Assembly (NCBI GenBank): GCA_019637395.1
Contig: JAHBVR010000021.1
Coordinates: forward strand, 78,667 to 142,666
Length of the DNA: 64,000 bases
Origin: Vulcanimicrobiota bacterium
Lineage (GTDB): Bacteria > Vulcanimicrobiota > Xenobia > Xenobiales > JADMJV01
Direction of reading: 5' to 3'
Part shown: positions 43,606-52,392 of the stretch, one piece after another
Position numbering within the stretch: position 1 is the stretch's first letter
How the letters are laid out: each line of letters begins with the position of its first letter
Program-made: the position numbers and the translations under genes
Notes under the pieces: model-generated
What the model saw: only the letters and a program-made list of their open reading frames with translations
What the model was told of the DNA's origin: nothing
Databases searched by the model: none

Positions 43606-44448
43606 TCAGAGCCGTTGGAGCCAGACCGTGACTTCGAAACGGTTGTAGAAGAGCTGTTTCAGACGCGGGATGCGGTAGGCCGAACGCAGTAAATTCAGAG
43701 CGCGGCGCAAAGGGCCGCGGCGCGACTCGAGCTCTTCAGCCACGTTGCCGAGCTTCAGAGTGATCACTGCCAGGCTGCCGGAACGCAGCCGGGGAGCGGC
43801 CCGCAGCATGATTTCGGCCGACTCTTCCGCGTGCATCCACATGTCGTTCACGATCAGATCGTAGCTTTGGCAGGACTGAGCCAGGTGCTCCTGAGCCGTT
43901 TGTTGGTGGTGGATAAGATTCGGGTGCTTCCACTGCATGTCTCGTGGATCGACGGCCGTAACCGACAGTCCGGCACGGTTCAACACACGCGACCAGCCTC
44001 CCGGCGCAGCCCCCAGGTCGAGCGCCCGGCCGTGCAGACGAAGGTTGAAGGTTGCGATGGCCCGGTTCACTAGCTCGGGATCGGGAGTAAAGTGAGGCAC
44101 TCCCCAGGGCCAGGGTGTGAGTTGCTGGGCGGGCCACACCACTCCCGCGCAGTCTTGAAATCGGTAGAGGGTGGGAAGATTCGGCTGAAAGGGCTGAACG
44201 AATAAGGGAGCGGGTTTCTCCAACGTCTGCGCCAGCTGCGGGGGATTGGGCTGAACAGGATGAATGTGGCGTACATAAATCGGCGGTCGATGACGCCACC
44301 TTTGGCTTAATCGCTGAAATGTACCCGGCCAGTCGGCCAGGAGCACATCGGGCGCCAGACGTCGGAAGTTGCACAGACCGGTGCGCCGGGCTTCGCCCTG
44401 AGCGAGGCTGGCGAAGGGGGCGGAATAGGTGAGGACGACAGGAGTCAT
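43606..44448 (-). CDS. RrmJ/FtsJ-fold methyltransferase (RlmM-like)
   Basis: A 280-residue SAM-dependent methyltransferase. The C-terminal half has the RFM fold: SAM-binding ALDLGAAPGGWSRVL (about residue 142), an acidic residue in VTAVDPRD, catalytic-type Asp in IVNDMWMH, Lys in VITLKLGN and Glu in NRFEVTVW, giving a K-D-K-E-like set. The N-terminal ~130 residues look THUMP/RlmM-like. By similarity it should 2'-O-methylate an rRNA nucleotide (RlmM acts on C2498 of 23S rRNA), but RNA target and position are inference. Confidence 0.82.
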   Translation of the reverse strand: MTPVVLTYSAPFASLAQGEARRTGLCNFRRLAPDVLLADWPGTFQRLSQRWRHRPPIYVRHIHPVQPNPPQLAQTLEKPAPLFVQPFQPNLPTLYRFQDCAGVVWPAQQLTPWPWGVPHFTPDPELVNRAIATFNLRLHGRALDLGAAPGGWSRVLNRAGLSVTAVDPRDMQWKHPNLIHHQQTAQEHLAQSCQSYDLIVNDMWMHAEESAEIMLRAAPRLRSGSLAVITLKLGNVAEELESRRGPLRRALNLLRSAYRIPRLKQLFYNRFEVTVWLQRL

Positions 44449-44549
44449 TCTCGGTTACGGACCATCAGAGAGGGCCGCGCTCTGCCAAGCTACCCGGTGA
44501 GGTTAGCTTGAGGCCGGGCGGAAGTCAAGGCCTGGGGTGCGAACCCGGC

Positions 44550-46514
44550 ATGGTGAGGAAGTGCTTGCTGGTTTTGGGGCCGCTGCTTTTCGGAATGCTC
44601 CTGGCCGCATCCTTGTGGGCGCGGCTGGATGGAGCGCGGCTGCCGGCCCGGCTGGAGTGGGATGGGCACTACTGGCGGGTGCTGGAGGCCGGCTTGCCGC
44701 TGGCGGCCGGCGATGAGATCGTGGACATCGAAGGACAGGCAGCCTCCTTCGCCACGCTGCTGGGCGATCCGGTGAAGTTGCGTTCCCGGGCCGAGTTAGA
44801 GCAATGGCTGGAGGAGAAGCGTTTTCTCTACGGGCGAATGAGATCCGGTTGGCTGCGCCTGGAGGTGCTGCGCCAAGGCCAATTGGTGCCGCTGCGTTTG
44901 AGTCCCGCCCGGGATAGTTGGAGAGAATGGGCCAGAGAGGCCTGGATTGAAGTCTTGCCCGCCTGCTTCTTTCTCTGGGCGGGATGGACAACCTTGGCGC
45001 GGGCTCCGCGCCGCCCGGAATCCTTCTGGTTTTGTCTGATGTGTCTGCTGACCAGTTTGTGTTATCTGGCCAGCACTCCCTTTCGCACCGGGGTGATGCT
45101 TCACCCCACCGCTCTGACCTGCTTTCTGGCCATCAACCTGGCCTCGTTTTTGTTCGGACCGGCCGTTCTTTTGCACGTGACTCTGCTGGTCCCGGAACGG
45201 AGCGTGCGCACCGGTTCACTGGTGGCTCTTTACGCCTTGGTAGGCCTGACCCTCATGAGTCTGGATGTCCCCTTGCAGGTGGGTGTGGTCGGTAGCCTTT
45301 ACGCGGCGGTGCTGCTGGCTGTTGTCTGGGCGACCTGGCGCTACCGCTCGTCCGTTCATCGCCAGCAGATGAAGTGGATCTGGGCGGGCTACGTTTGGGG
45401 GCTGACGCCGGGCTTGCTGTTCAATGGGCTGCCCTTGCTGTTGGGCCGCGAACGGGTTTTCGAAGACGCCGTGGTCGGATTTTTTCTGATCTGCATTCCC
45501 TGGTTTTACTCGCTGGCTATTCAGCGCTACCGGCTTTTTGATATCGAGACCCTGGCCGAGGGAAGTCTGGTCTACGTCTTCACGCTCGCTTTGATTTGCC
45601 TGTTGGAGATGAGCCTGCTGGCGGCTCTGGGCGGCGGTTTCGCTCTGCCCACGGCGACGGTGATTCTGATGGCGCTGATCGCTTCCAGTTACGGTGCCGT
45701 CCATGTTCGAGTAGCGCGGCTCTTTCCGCGGAAAGAGCCGGAGGTCGTGCAAGAATTCCTGGCGCGGGCCAGTGGGCGCCCTTCGGCGGAAGTGCTGGAT
45801 TGTCTCTACCAGACGCTCCAAGAATGGCCGGCTCCGCAAAGCTTGCAGTGGATTGCCGGGCAGGCTCGGGTTGGCTGCGATTTGTACCTGGGAGAACCGG
45901 TCACGGCCGAACTCCAACTGGAGGCACCGCGGGGATTGTTGCTCGGACCCTTGCAGCACGGGCACTACACCAGCCGGGTCGTGCTGCTGCTCGAACAGTT
46001 GGCCCGTCAGGCCGCTCTGCTTTACCAGAATGCCCGGCTCTTTGAAGAGGAGGCGGTGCGGCGTGAAAGTGCGCTGGAAGAGCGCGAGCGGCTGCTCAAT
46101 GATTTGCATGATGGAGTGGGCGCAACCCTGGCCTCGATTCGTATGTTGAGCGGGCAGCCCGAGGTGTCGGCGCTGGCCGGAGATGCCCTTTTTGAGTTAC
46201 AGCACTTTCTCTACGATGGCCTGGACTATACGCTGGCGGCCGATGTTTTGGTGGCGGAGTTTCGCGCCTATGGAAACCGGATTTTACCCGACTTCGTTTT
46301 GACCGCCCGGGTGGAGGTGGAAGTGGTCAATCGCTCGGCCGGTCTGGCCGCTTTCCGTGTTTATCGGGAAACGTTACAGCGGTGCCGGGCGGCGGAGCGG
46401 CTAAGGCTGCACCTGGAGATCTTGAGGGAAAGGATGGTTCTGGTAGTGGAGGCTGGCGAGGGGCTGAGCGAGCGGGTCGAGCTCCCCTGTCAGGCGGCGT
46501 CCAGGCGGACATAA
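44550..46514 (+). CDS. ComP-like membrane sensor with degenerate histidine kinase end
   Basis: A ~654-residue protein. An N-terminal membrane helix is followed by a PDZ-like extracytoplasmic region (about 28-130; AGDEIVDIEG), about eight membrane helices (to residue ~390) and a cytoplasmic part. Near residue 512 there is a HisKA_3-like box with RLLNDLHDGVGATLASIRML (His520). The following ATPase portion is unusual: the N-box Asn is absent (FRVYRETLQRC), the DxGxG motif reads VEAGEGL and no second glycine box follows, so ATP binding looks lost. The start may be ATG 44550 or the TTG at 44508. Possibly a signalling scaffold that needs a partner. Confidence 0.8.
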   Translation: MVRKCLLVLGPLLFGMLLAASLWARLDGARLPARLEWDGHYWRVLEAGLPLAAGDEIVDIEGQAASFATLLGDPVKLRSRAELEQWLEEKRFLYGRMRSGWLRLEVLRQGQLVPLRLSPARDSWREWAREAWIEVLPACFFLWAGWTTLARAPRRPESFWFCLMCLLTSLCYLASTPFRTGVMLHPTALTCFLAINLASFLFGPAVLLHVTLLVPERSVRTGSLVALYALVGLTLMSLDVPLQVGVVGSLYAAVLLAVVWATWRYRSSVHRQQMKWIWAGYVWGLTPGLLFNGLPLLLGRERVFEDAVVGFFLICIPWFYSLAIQRYRLFDIETLAEGSLVYVFTLALICLLEMSLLAALGGGFALPTATVILMALIASSYGAVHVRVARLFPRKEPEVVQEFLARASGRPSAEVLDCLYQTLQEWPAPQSLQWIAGQARVGCDLYLGEPVTAELQLEAPRGLLLGPLQHGHYTSRVVLLLEQLARQAALLYQNARLFEEEAVRRESALEERERLLNDLHDGVGATLASIRMLSGQPEVSALAGDALFELQHFLYDGLDYTLAADVLVAEFRAYGNRILPDFVLTARVEVEVVNRSAGLAAFRVYRETLQRCRAAERLRLHLEILRERMVLVVEAGEGLSERVELPCQAASRRT

Positions 46515-46622
46515 TATTCTTTTATCTTAATAGAGCCAATTTTGCGAAAAGACCCAAGGTTTCCGCCATGGTCAAGGAATGGCAAAGGAACGGCCTTCCT
46601 CAGTTCAGGACTCCCCCTCCCG

Positions 46623-46904
46623 CCTCAGCTATTGTCCGATCGCTCTCTGCGGCTCAATCGCGAGGAGGCGGGGATCTATCGCCGAGAAGTCGAAAAATTA
46701 CCCGTGTAGGAAGGACAGAAAGTCATGCAATTCGCCACCAGTTGGGAGAAAGAAGGCTACCAGAAAGGTCTTCGTGAGGGCCGCCGCGAGGGGGTTTTCG
46801 AGGTCGCTCTCCAAGCGCTGCAGAGCGGGGTTCCCATCGAACAGGTGGCCCAGTTTAGCGGACTGTCCCTGGACGAACTCAAGAGGGCTTCTCGAGGCAA
46901 ATAG
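46623..46904 (+). pseudogene. Remnant of Rpn/PD-(D/E)XK nuclease-family protein C-terminus
   Basis: In one frame the sequence reads LLSDRSLRLNREEAGIYRRE, then VEKLPV, an in-frame TAG at 46707-46709, and, after the stop, KVMQFATSWEKEGYQKGLRE followed by GRREG and a short C-terminal helix ending at 46904. This is the C-terminal pattern of recombination-promoting nuclease/putative transposase (Rpn, PD-(D/E)XK) proteins. The catalytic N-terminal part is not present, so this is a decayed piece. A separate ATG at 46725 opens a 59-residue ORF but lacks a good ribosome site. Confidence 0.68.
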
Positions 46905-46928
46905 CCGCCTAGCGGTTTTGTTCATGCT

Positions 46929-47933
46929 CTACTCGCCCTGGCTAGAGCTGACAACGCGGTTGCGTCCGAGTTCTTTGGCTCTATAGAGGGCCTTGTCGGC
47001 AGTGCGCAGGAGGTCCATTTTGTCTTCGCCGTCTTCCGGGTAGGTGGCCAGGCCGAGGCTGATGGTGACCGGTAGTTTTTGATTTTTATAGAAGAAGTCG
47101 CGGCTGGCTACCAGGGCGCGCAGGCGCTCCGCCAGGTGCAGTCCATCCGTACCTGAGGTGCCGGCCAGGATCAGAGCGAACTCTTCGCCGCCGTAACGGG
47201 CCAGCACATCATGCTGGCGCAATTCTTTCGAGATGAGACCGGTCAGTTCGCAGAGGACCTGGTCTCCGGCCTGGTGGCCGTAGGTGTCATTCAGTTTTTT
47301 GAAGGAATCCAGGTCGAGCAGGGCCACCGTCAGGGGCTTTTCGTGGCGGCGCGAGTCGGCCAGTTCCTGGCTGAGACGCTGGTCCAGATAGCGCCGATTG
47401 TAGATGTTGGTGAGGCCGTCCAAGACCGAGAGTTCGTAGAGACGGTGGCTTTCCAGGGCCAGCGAGATGTGGGCGGCGATGAGCACCACCAGTTCCAGCT
47501 CCTCCTGCACGAAGATGTGGTCGGGCCGGCCGGTGGTCAGGGTCAACACCCCGATCAGCCGGCGGTGCATTTCCAGCGGAACGCAAATCATCGAGACCAT
47601 CTGGCGCATTTGCCCGTCGTGCTGCTTGAATCGGGGATCTTTGGTGACATCTTCGATGAGCACGGGTTCGCGGTTTTGGGCCACCCAGCCGGCCACGCCC
47701 TCGCCCAGGCGGAAGCGGATGTTTTCACGCTCCCACTGGGATAGCGCCGAGGAATCGTGAAAGGCCAGCTGGTGGTTTTCTTCGTCGAGAATCAGCACGG
47801 AGCAGCGATCGGCGCTGAGCAACTGGTTCAACTCCTCAGCCAGGCGGTGGACCACTTCCTGCAGAGGGTGATTGGCGGCAATCAGCCGGGTGGTGGCGAG
47901 CAGGGCTTCGAGAAGGCGCTTTTCTCCAGACAT
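46929..47933 (-). CDS. GAF-GGDEF diguanylate cyclase
   Basis: A 334-residue protein that should make cyclic di-GMP. The GAF domain (about 20-165) contains a typical sensor pattern (FRLGEGVAGWVAQNREPVLI). The GGDEF domain (about 172-330) has the active-site RYGGEEFAL and an inhibitory RxxD site in LRQHD five residues before it. No membrane segment: it senses a cytoplasmic ligand through GAF. The start ATG at 47933 lies in the 3' arm of a perfect 13 bp hairpin; see the separate entry. Confidence 0.94.
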   Translation of the reverse strand: MSGEKRLLEALLATTRLIAANHPLQEVVHRLAEELNQLLSADRCSVLILDEENHQLAFHDSSALSQWERENIRFRLGEGVAGWVAQNREPVLIEDVTKDPRFKQHDGQMRQMVSMICVPLEMHRRLIGVLTLTTGRPDHIFVQEELELVVLIAAHISLALESHRLYELSVLDGLTNIYNRRYLDQRLSQELADSRRHEKPLTVALLDLDSFKKLNDTYGHQAGDQVLCELTGLISKELRQHDVLARYGGEEFALILAGTSGTDGLHLAERLRALVASRDFFYKNQKLPVTISLGLATYPEDGEDKMDLLRTADKALYRAKELGRNRVVSSSQGE

Positions 47934-47958
47934 GCACCCAGGGTTCTGGGTGCATGTC
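47929..47958 (-). promoter_or_regulatory. Perfect 13 bp hairpin masking the diguanylate cyclase start codon
   Basis: On the transcribed strand, GACATGCACCCAG and CTGGGTGCATGTC are perfect complements separated by AACC. The ATG of the cyclase is in the 3' arm, and the only weak ribosome-like bases (GGGTG) are in the stem as well. No T-run follows, so it is not a terminator. It follows the upstream DUF4142 gene stop by 13 bp. Translation initiation could be controlled by stem opening. Confidence 0.65.
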
Positions 47959-47971
47959 CGGTTTCATCTTT

Positions 47972-48427
47972 TTAGCGGCCGGCGGCTTCGATCTCCAGTC
48001 CGTTCAAGGCCTGACTCAGGGCGGCGTCGTGGGAGCGGGCCAGGGCTTGATTGCGGCACAGATGGAGAGCGGTGGCCGACTCCTGCTGCTTCTTCCAGTA
48101 AGCGCGGTCGAACCGGGCTCCCTGAAGCAGGGCCATGGCTCGATATTCTTGTTCTTGAGCACCGGTTGGACCAGTGGCCATGGGCATCTCGCGGGTCTCC
48201 GCCAGCCGGGCCAGACGCTGGAAGTCGGCCCGGCTTTCGGCCTCGATCTTACGAGCGTGAGACAAAACCGCGGGGTCGTGCGAATGTTCCAGGGCCAATC
48301 GGGCGTAGCGCCCCATTTCCTGAGTGACTTCGCCGGCCTTGGCAGCCCAGAAGTAGTCGCCACGAGTGGGGATGGCCTGGGCGATGGCTGCCAGGCAAAG
48401 CACGGGAATGAGCATCTTCATACCCAT
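47972..48427 (-). CDS. DUF4142-family secreted protein
   Basis: A 151-residue protein with a signal peptide (MGMKMLIPVLCLAAIAQA). The mature part is an all-helical ferritin-like domain (YFWAAKAGEVTQEMGRYARL, the LARLAETREM helix and GARFDRAYWKKQQE), matching DUF4142. Function is unknown; relatives are often stress-linked periplasmic proteins. It is the gene before the diguanylate cyclase on the same strand. The first ATG is uncertain, with an alternative Met at 48421. Confidence 0.82.
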   Translation of the reverse strand: MGMKMLIPVLCLAAIAQAIPTRGDYFWAAKAGEVTQEMGRYARLALEHSHDPAVLSHARKIEAESRADFQRLARLAETREMPMATGPTGAQEQEYRAMALLQGARFDRAYWKKQQESATALHLCRNQALARSHDAALSQALNGLEIEAAGR

Positions 48428-48493
48428 AGCATAGGAAAAATTCTGAGGTCCGGCCCCCAGATTCCATACTGCGGGTCTATGACGGTGGTACTT

Positions 48494-50464
48494 TTACAGT
48501 TGATTTAACACTTCGCGAGCGGTAGCCGGCCGTTGTTCGGGATCGCGAGCGAGCAGGGCCATGATCAGGTGGACCAGCCTGGCAGTGGCCTGGGGGCAAA
48601 GCTCGGAAAGATGCGGGGCATCTTGCGTCAGGCGGAAGAGAATCGCTTCACCAGGGTTGGAGTGTTTGAAGGGGTTTTGGCCGCTGAGCATTTCGTAGGC
48701 CATGACACCGATGGCGTAGAGATCGGAACGGGGGTCGTCGTTGGAGCCCTGGATCCGTTCGGGTGCCAGGTAATCGAGCGTGCCGAAAATCTCCCCGCTA
48801 CGTGTCAATTGGCTGGCCTGAGAGTCAAAAGCCAGTCCGAAGTCGACCAGTTTCAGGTCATAGAATTCCCAGGGTGGGGTCAGCGAGCGGGTGCGCACCA
48901 TCACGTTCTCGGGCTTCAGATCCCGATGCACCACTGATTTTTGGTGGGCATAGTCGAGGGCTTCCAGCATGGGGCGAATCAGCGAGAGAACCTGAGATTC
49001 CTCCATCGCCTGGCCTTCGCTGAGGAAATCGCGCAACGGGCGCCCTTCCAGCAATTCCATGGTGAGATAGAGCAAGCTGGATTCGTCACCCGATGGGTGC
49101 ACTTCCACGATATGCGGGTGGTGAAGCTGAGAGCTGATGCGGATTTCGCGCCTGAAGCGGCGGCGGAACTCCTGGTTCTCGGCGGCGGCCGGGTGCACGA
49201 TTTTGATAGCTACCGAGCGGCTGATATCGAGAGTATCGGTAGGGAGCGCCTGGTAGACGGTGGCAAATCCCCCGGTTCCCAGTTTGCGTACCACCTGGTA
49301 GGCTCCCAACACCTTCAGGATCAGCGGATCATCAGAATCGGCCAGTTTCTGCATTTCCAGCAGTCGCTGCTGGCGCAGGCGCGCGGCCAGCCAGTATTCG
49401 CCGAAGCAACACAGATTCCAGGTCAACAGCAGGCTGACCCAGGGCAAAAACCAGTGTGTGTAGAGCGGAACAGCTGCTCCCAGAGCCAACCCGGCCAGGT
49501 TACCTGATAGACAAGGCAGCCAGTGTGGACGGGCGGCCAGAATGAGCAGCAGCGCCAGCAAGCCGTTGCACCACCAACTGGTGGGTAGAAACCAGGCGTT
49601 CTGCAGGATGGCGTTGAGAGCCATGGCGTGGAGACTGACTTTAGGCACTCGGGTATTGAGGGGGGTTGTGCCCAGGTCGCCGGAACCCGCAGCCACATAG
49701 CCGATGAAAACGACGCGACCTTCCAGATGGGGATTCCCGCCCTCCTGATCCCATTGTTGGAGTTGGGCGGGGGAAACGTGGACGAAGTTTCTGGGGGTGG
49801 CCTGCTGCCAGACGGCCCGCTCATCGAGCAAGATTCGCCCGGGGAAGACCTTTTCCAGAGTCTCGCCCTGGTCGTCATAGTCGCTGACGTGGATTCTTCC
49901 TTGCGCGTCAATGATCTTGGGATCCCACGAACGTTCCCGCAGGTTCAGGAAAGCGGCCAGAGCCAAGGAGGGGAGGGGCTGTCCGTCGCTGCCGGGGGTA
50001 TACCAGGTATACCGTCGTAGCTTGCCGTCCGGGTCCGGAAAGAGGTTGAGCAGTCCGGCCATCTGTTCCTGGCCGGCAGGCAGGTGGCTGCTCTCGGTGG
50101 TCGTGCGACCGAGCACGACATCGACGTGATCGAGGACTTGTTCCCAGAACTTGGCGAAGTCTTGATCTTTACCTCGAATCAGCAGCAGGTCCAGGGCGAT
50201 GACCTGAGTGCCCTGACGGCGTAGCAACTCCATGAGTTCGGCGATTCCGTCGTATTCCTCACGGGTGTCAGACCAGCGGTCCAGTTGCTCCTCGGTAATG
50301 TCCAGATAAGCGATACGGGTGGACACAGGCGGGGCCAGCGGGGCTTTCAGCTTCAAGAAGACATCGAATCCCCACGTATCCAGAGGGCTGAGTGGAGCGG
50401 TGAGTTGGAACCAACCGACCCAAAAAAGCAGGACGCCGAGGCGCCAGAGCCAGATGGTTTTCAT
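48494..50464 (-). CDS. CHASE2-domain Ser/Thr protein kinase
   Basis: A 656-residue membrane kinase. An N-terminal helix (IWLWRLGVLLFWVGWFQL) opens a CHASE2 extracytoplasmic sensor (about 25-290; IAYLDITEEQLDRWSDTREE, RVVFIGYVAAGSGD). Three helices follow near 300-375 (GLLALLLILAAR, NLAGLALGAAVPL, WVSLLLTWNLCCF). The kinase domain starts near residue 388: LGTGGFATVY, HRDLKPEN, VDFGLAFD and YLAPERIQG. The start ATG at 50464 overlaps the stop of the upstream gene (ATGA). The frame also opens to 50518. It is the second Ser/Thr kinase in the window and unlike the PknB-type one in topology. Confidence 0.92.
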   Translation of the reverse strand: MKTIWLWRLGVLLFWVGWFQLTAPLSPLDTWGFDVFLKLKAPLAPPVSTRIAYLDITEEQLDRWSDTREEYDGIAELMELLRRQGTQVIALDLLLIRGKDQDFAKFWEQVLDHVDVVLGRTTTESSHLPAGQEQMAGLLNLFPDPDGKLRRYTWYTPGSDGQPLPSLALAAFLNLRERSWDPKIIDAQGRIHVSDYDDQGETLEKVFPGRILLDERAVWQQATPRNFVHVSPAQLQQWDQEGGNPHLEGRVVFIGYVAAGSGDLGTTPLNTRVPKVSLHAMALNAILQNAWFLPTSWWCNGLLALLLILAARPHWLPCLSGNLAGLALGAAVPLYTHWFLPWVSLLLTWNLCCFGEYWLAARLRQQRLLEMQKLADSDDPLILKVLGAYQVVRKLGTGGFATVYQALPTDTLDISRSVAIKIVHPAAAENQEFRRRFRREIRISSQLHHPHIVEVHPSGDESSLLYLTMELLEGRPLRDFLSEGQAMEESQVLSLIRPMLEALDYAHQKSVVHRDLKPENVMVRTRSLTPPWEFYDLKLVDFGLAFDSQASQLTRSGEIFGTLDYLAPERIQGSNDDPRSDLYAIGVMAYEMLSGQNPFKHSNPGEAILFRLTQDAPHLSELCPQATARLVHLIMALLARDPEQRPATAREVLNQL

Positions 50465-51180
50465 TTTCCGAGGCGGTAGATAAACACTCCTGGCTTGTCT
50501 CGGGTGTAGGGAATCCAATCAGCGTTTTTCTGCCAGTCCAGGCTCTGGCCTACTTTGATCTGGCGAGAACTTGCCTTGGAGGAAGCTTCCTGAGTCACTT
50601 CTCCAGCCCCGGCGCTCGGGGGGTTCATCGAGCGGGCGGAGGTGGTGCGCACACCACCCAGCTCGCTGGGCACGGGTCCCGAGTAATGGAAGCTTTGATC
50701 GCGACGGGCCAGCCAGTGACTGAAGTTGTCGTGCAGCGCTGTGCGGGCCGGCTGGCTGTTTTGCGGCTGCTGCTTCCATTTTTTCACCAGATCCATCAAT
50801 TGTCCCGAAGTAGCCGAGTCTTGCGGCACCACCACCACAAAAAATTCGCTGGCCCGCAGCGGCTTGTCGACGATGAAATCTTGAGAAGCCTGTTCATCCA
50901 CCTGCAATTGACGAATGAATGGCGGTAGGCTCGGGATTTCCCGGGCGTTGCCGCGTAGGAAGGCACTGGTCACGACGGTGCAGGGCTGCTTGCGTGCCTC
51001 CACCCGGAAGCGAAGTTTGCTCCCCGCCGGCACCACTTCGTTGGGGGAAATCTTCTTTTCGTCCGCTTCTACCACCCGGGACAAAACGAAAACGACGCCC
51101 TGGTCAGGGACTCTAGTCTTGGCCTGAACCGCCAGCGGTAAGAGCATGAAAGAAAAGATCACGGTGAATGGTTTGAGCAC
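50461..51180 (-). CDS. Secreted protein coupled to CHASE2 kinase
   Basis: A 239-residue protein with a signal peptide (MLKPFTVIFSFMLLPLAVQA). It contains a beta-rich domain (GVVFVLSRVVEADEKKISPN, FRVEARKQPCTVV) reminiscent of DUF4384, followed by a Ser/Gln-rich segment and a basic C-terminus ending FIYRLGK. The start is GTG at 51180 with AGGAGG upstream. It is coupled to the CHASE2 kinase by an ATGA overlap, so the pair may be a ligand-receptor or an envelope-sensing unit. That link is inference. Confidence 0.75.
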   Translation of the reverse strand: MLKPFTVIFSFMLLPLAVQAKTRVPDQGVVFVLSRVVEADEKKISPNEVVPAGSKLRFRVEARKQPCTVVTSAFLRGNAREIPSLPPFIRQLQVDEQASQDFIVDKPLRASEFFVVVVPQDSATSGQLMDLVKKWKQQPQNSQPARTALHDNFSHWLARRDQSFHYSGPVPSELGGVRTTSARSMNPPSAGAGEVTQEASSKASSRQIKVGQSLDWQKNADWIPYTRDKPGVFIYRLGK

Positions 51181-51249
51181 ACAACCTCCTGTACTGGACG
51201 AGTGGTCGGAGGATCTTTGCTCTTATTCCAAACCTTCCCTTTGCGCCTT

Positions 51250-52266
51250 TTAAATGGTGGCCGTGGAAACGATGAGCGGGTGATCGCTGGTGCCCGCAGA
51301 TTGAGTGCGGTGGTCCGCCGTGTAGTTGGAGAAATGGACGCCCGAACCGAAAATGTAGTCGATCTCGCTGCGCGCTTTGTTAGGCGCGGCCGAATCCATG
51401 CCGACCCGGTCCATACTGCCGTCGACTGACTTGCGATCATTGAAGTCGCCGGTAAAGATGACGGGCAGCCCGGTGGCCTGCAACTGGCGCATCAAATCCT
51501 GTTCGATGCGGATGGCCTTAGCGCGGTTGGCGGCATTGTGAGGGTGGTCCTTGGTGTCCGCGGGGTTGTGGATGTTGACCACCCACATCTGCTTGCCGGT
51601 GGCTTTATCCTCAAGCTTGGCGATGGGCATCTCGCGCTTGTGGCCTTCAAAGTAAGGAATACTGAACGAGCGCTTTTCCACCAGACGGAATTTCTCTTTG
51701 TTGTAGACGATGGCGTTGTCTTTCTCGCCGACCACGCCGAAATTAGGGGCCAGGCGTTTGAAAGCCGCCTGCTGGTCTCCCTGGAATTCTTGCATGCCGG
51801 CGATGTCCACGTTGTGGCTTTTCATGGCGGCCACGGCTCCGCGCATACGGTCCACGCCGCTGTTCATACCGGGCTTGTTGCCGCTTGCGTTGGTGTGGGA
51901 AGAGCCCAGCACGTTGAAGGAGGAGACGTTGAAGCTGGATTTGCCGCCGGGTTGGGGTGGAGTGGTGCCGAAGCCGAGGCCCCCGCCGCTCAGTCCGTTC
52001 GCAGGGCTGGCACCGCGGGGCGAAGTGCTGTTGGGACCGCCCAGCATCAGGTTGGCCAGCATCAGGAACATTTGCATTTCCAGTTGAAGCATCTGCTGCA
52101 TCTGGGCCTGGAGCCCCAGACTGCTATTCATCGAGCAGGGACAGGCCAGCGGTAGGCCACCGCCCAGCCGGTCCAGGGCGCCGCCACCGCTGAAGGGCAG
52201 GGGAGCGGTGCCGGTATTGAGCAGGTTGTTGTCGGTGCTGAAGGGGTTTGCGGAGATGAAAGCCAT
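51250..52266 (-). CDS. Endonuclease/exonuclease/phosphatase-fold protein with Met/Gln-rich N-terminus
   Basis: A 338-residue protein. The first ~110 residues are low-complexity: Gly/Ser/Pro-rich with a Met/Leu/Gln stretch (MQQMLQLEMQMFLMLANLML). The remainder is an EEP domain with VSSFNVLG, IAGMQEFQGDQQ, VVNIHNPAD, VIFTGDFNDRKS and GTSDHPLIV, giving the metal-binding and catalytic Asn, Glu, Asp, Asn and His. There is no signal peptide. The N-terminus resembles secreted harpin-like or effector-type leaders, but that is resemblance only. It is divergent from the gene at 52454, 187 bp apart. Confidence 0.84.
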   Translation of the reverse strand: MAFISANPFSTDNNLLNTGTAPLPFSGGGALDRLGGGLPLACPCSMNSSLGLQAQMQQMLQLEMQMFLMLANLMLGGPNSTSPRGASPANGLSGGGLGFGTTPPQPGGKSSFNVSSFNVLGSSHTNASGNKPGMNSGVDRMRGAVAAMKSHNVDIAGMQEFQGDQQAAFKRLAPNFGVVGEKDNAIVYNKEKFRLVEKRSFSIPYFEGHKREMPIAKLEDKATGKQMWVVNIHNPADTKDHPHNAANRAKAIRIEQDLMRQLQATGLPVIFTGDFNDRKSVDGSMDRVGMDSAAPNKARSEIDYIFGSGVHFSNYTADHRTQSAGTSDHPLIVSTATI

Positions 52267-52392
52267 AGTCAGAGTATACCAATGAGTTCGAGTGAAATCG
52301 TGCGAATGGCGTTAAATGTTGCGTTCGTTTTGTCTGAGTGAATTATCCCGAGTTTATCCTGTAGGAAAAGTTAACAATTTCGGGGCTCTGGG

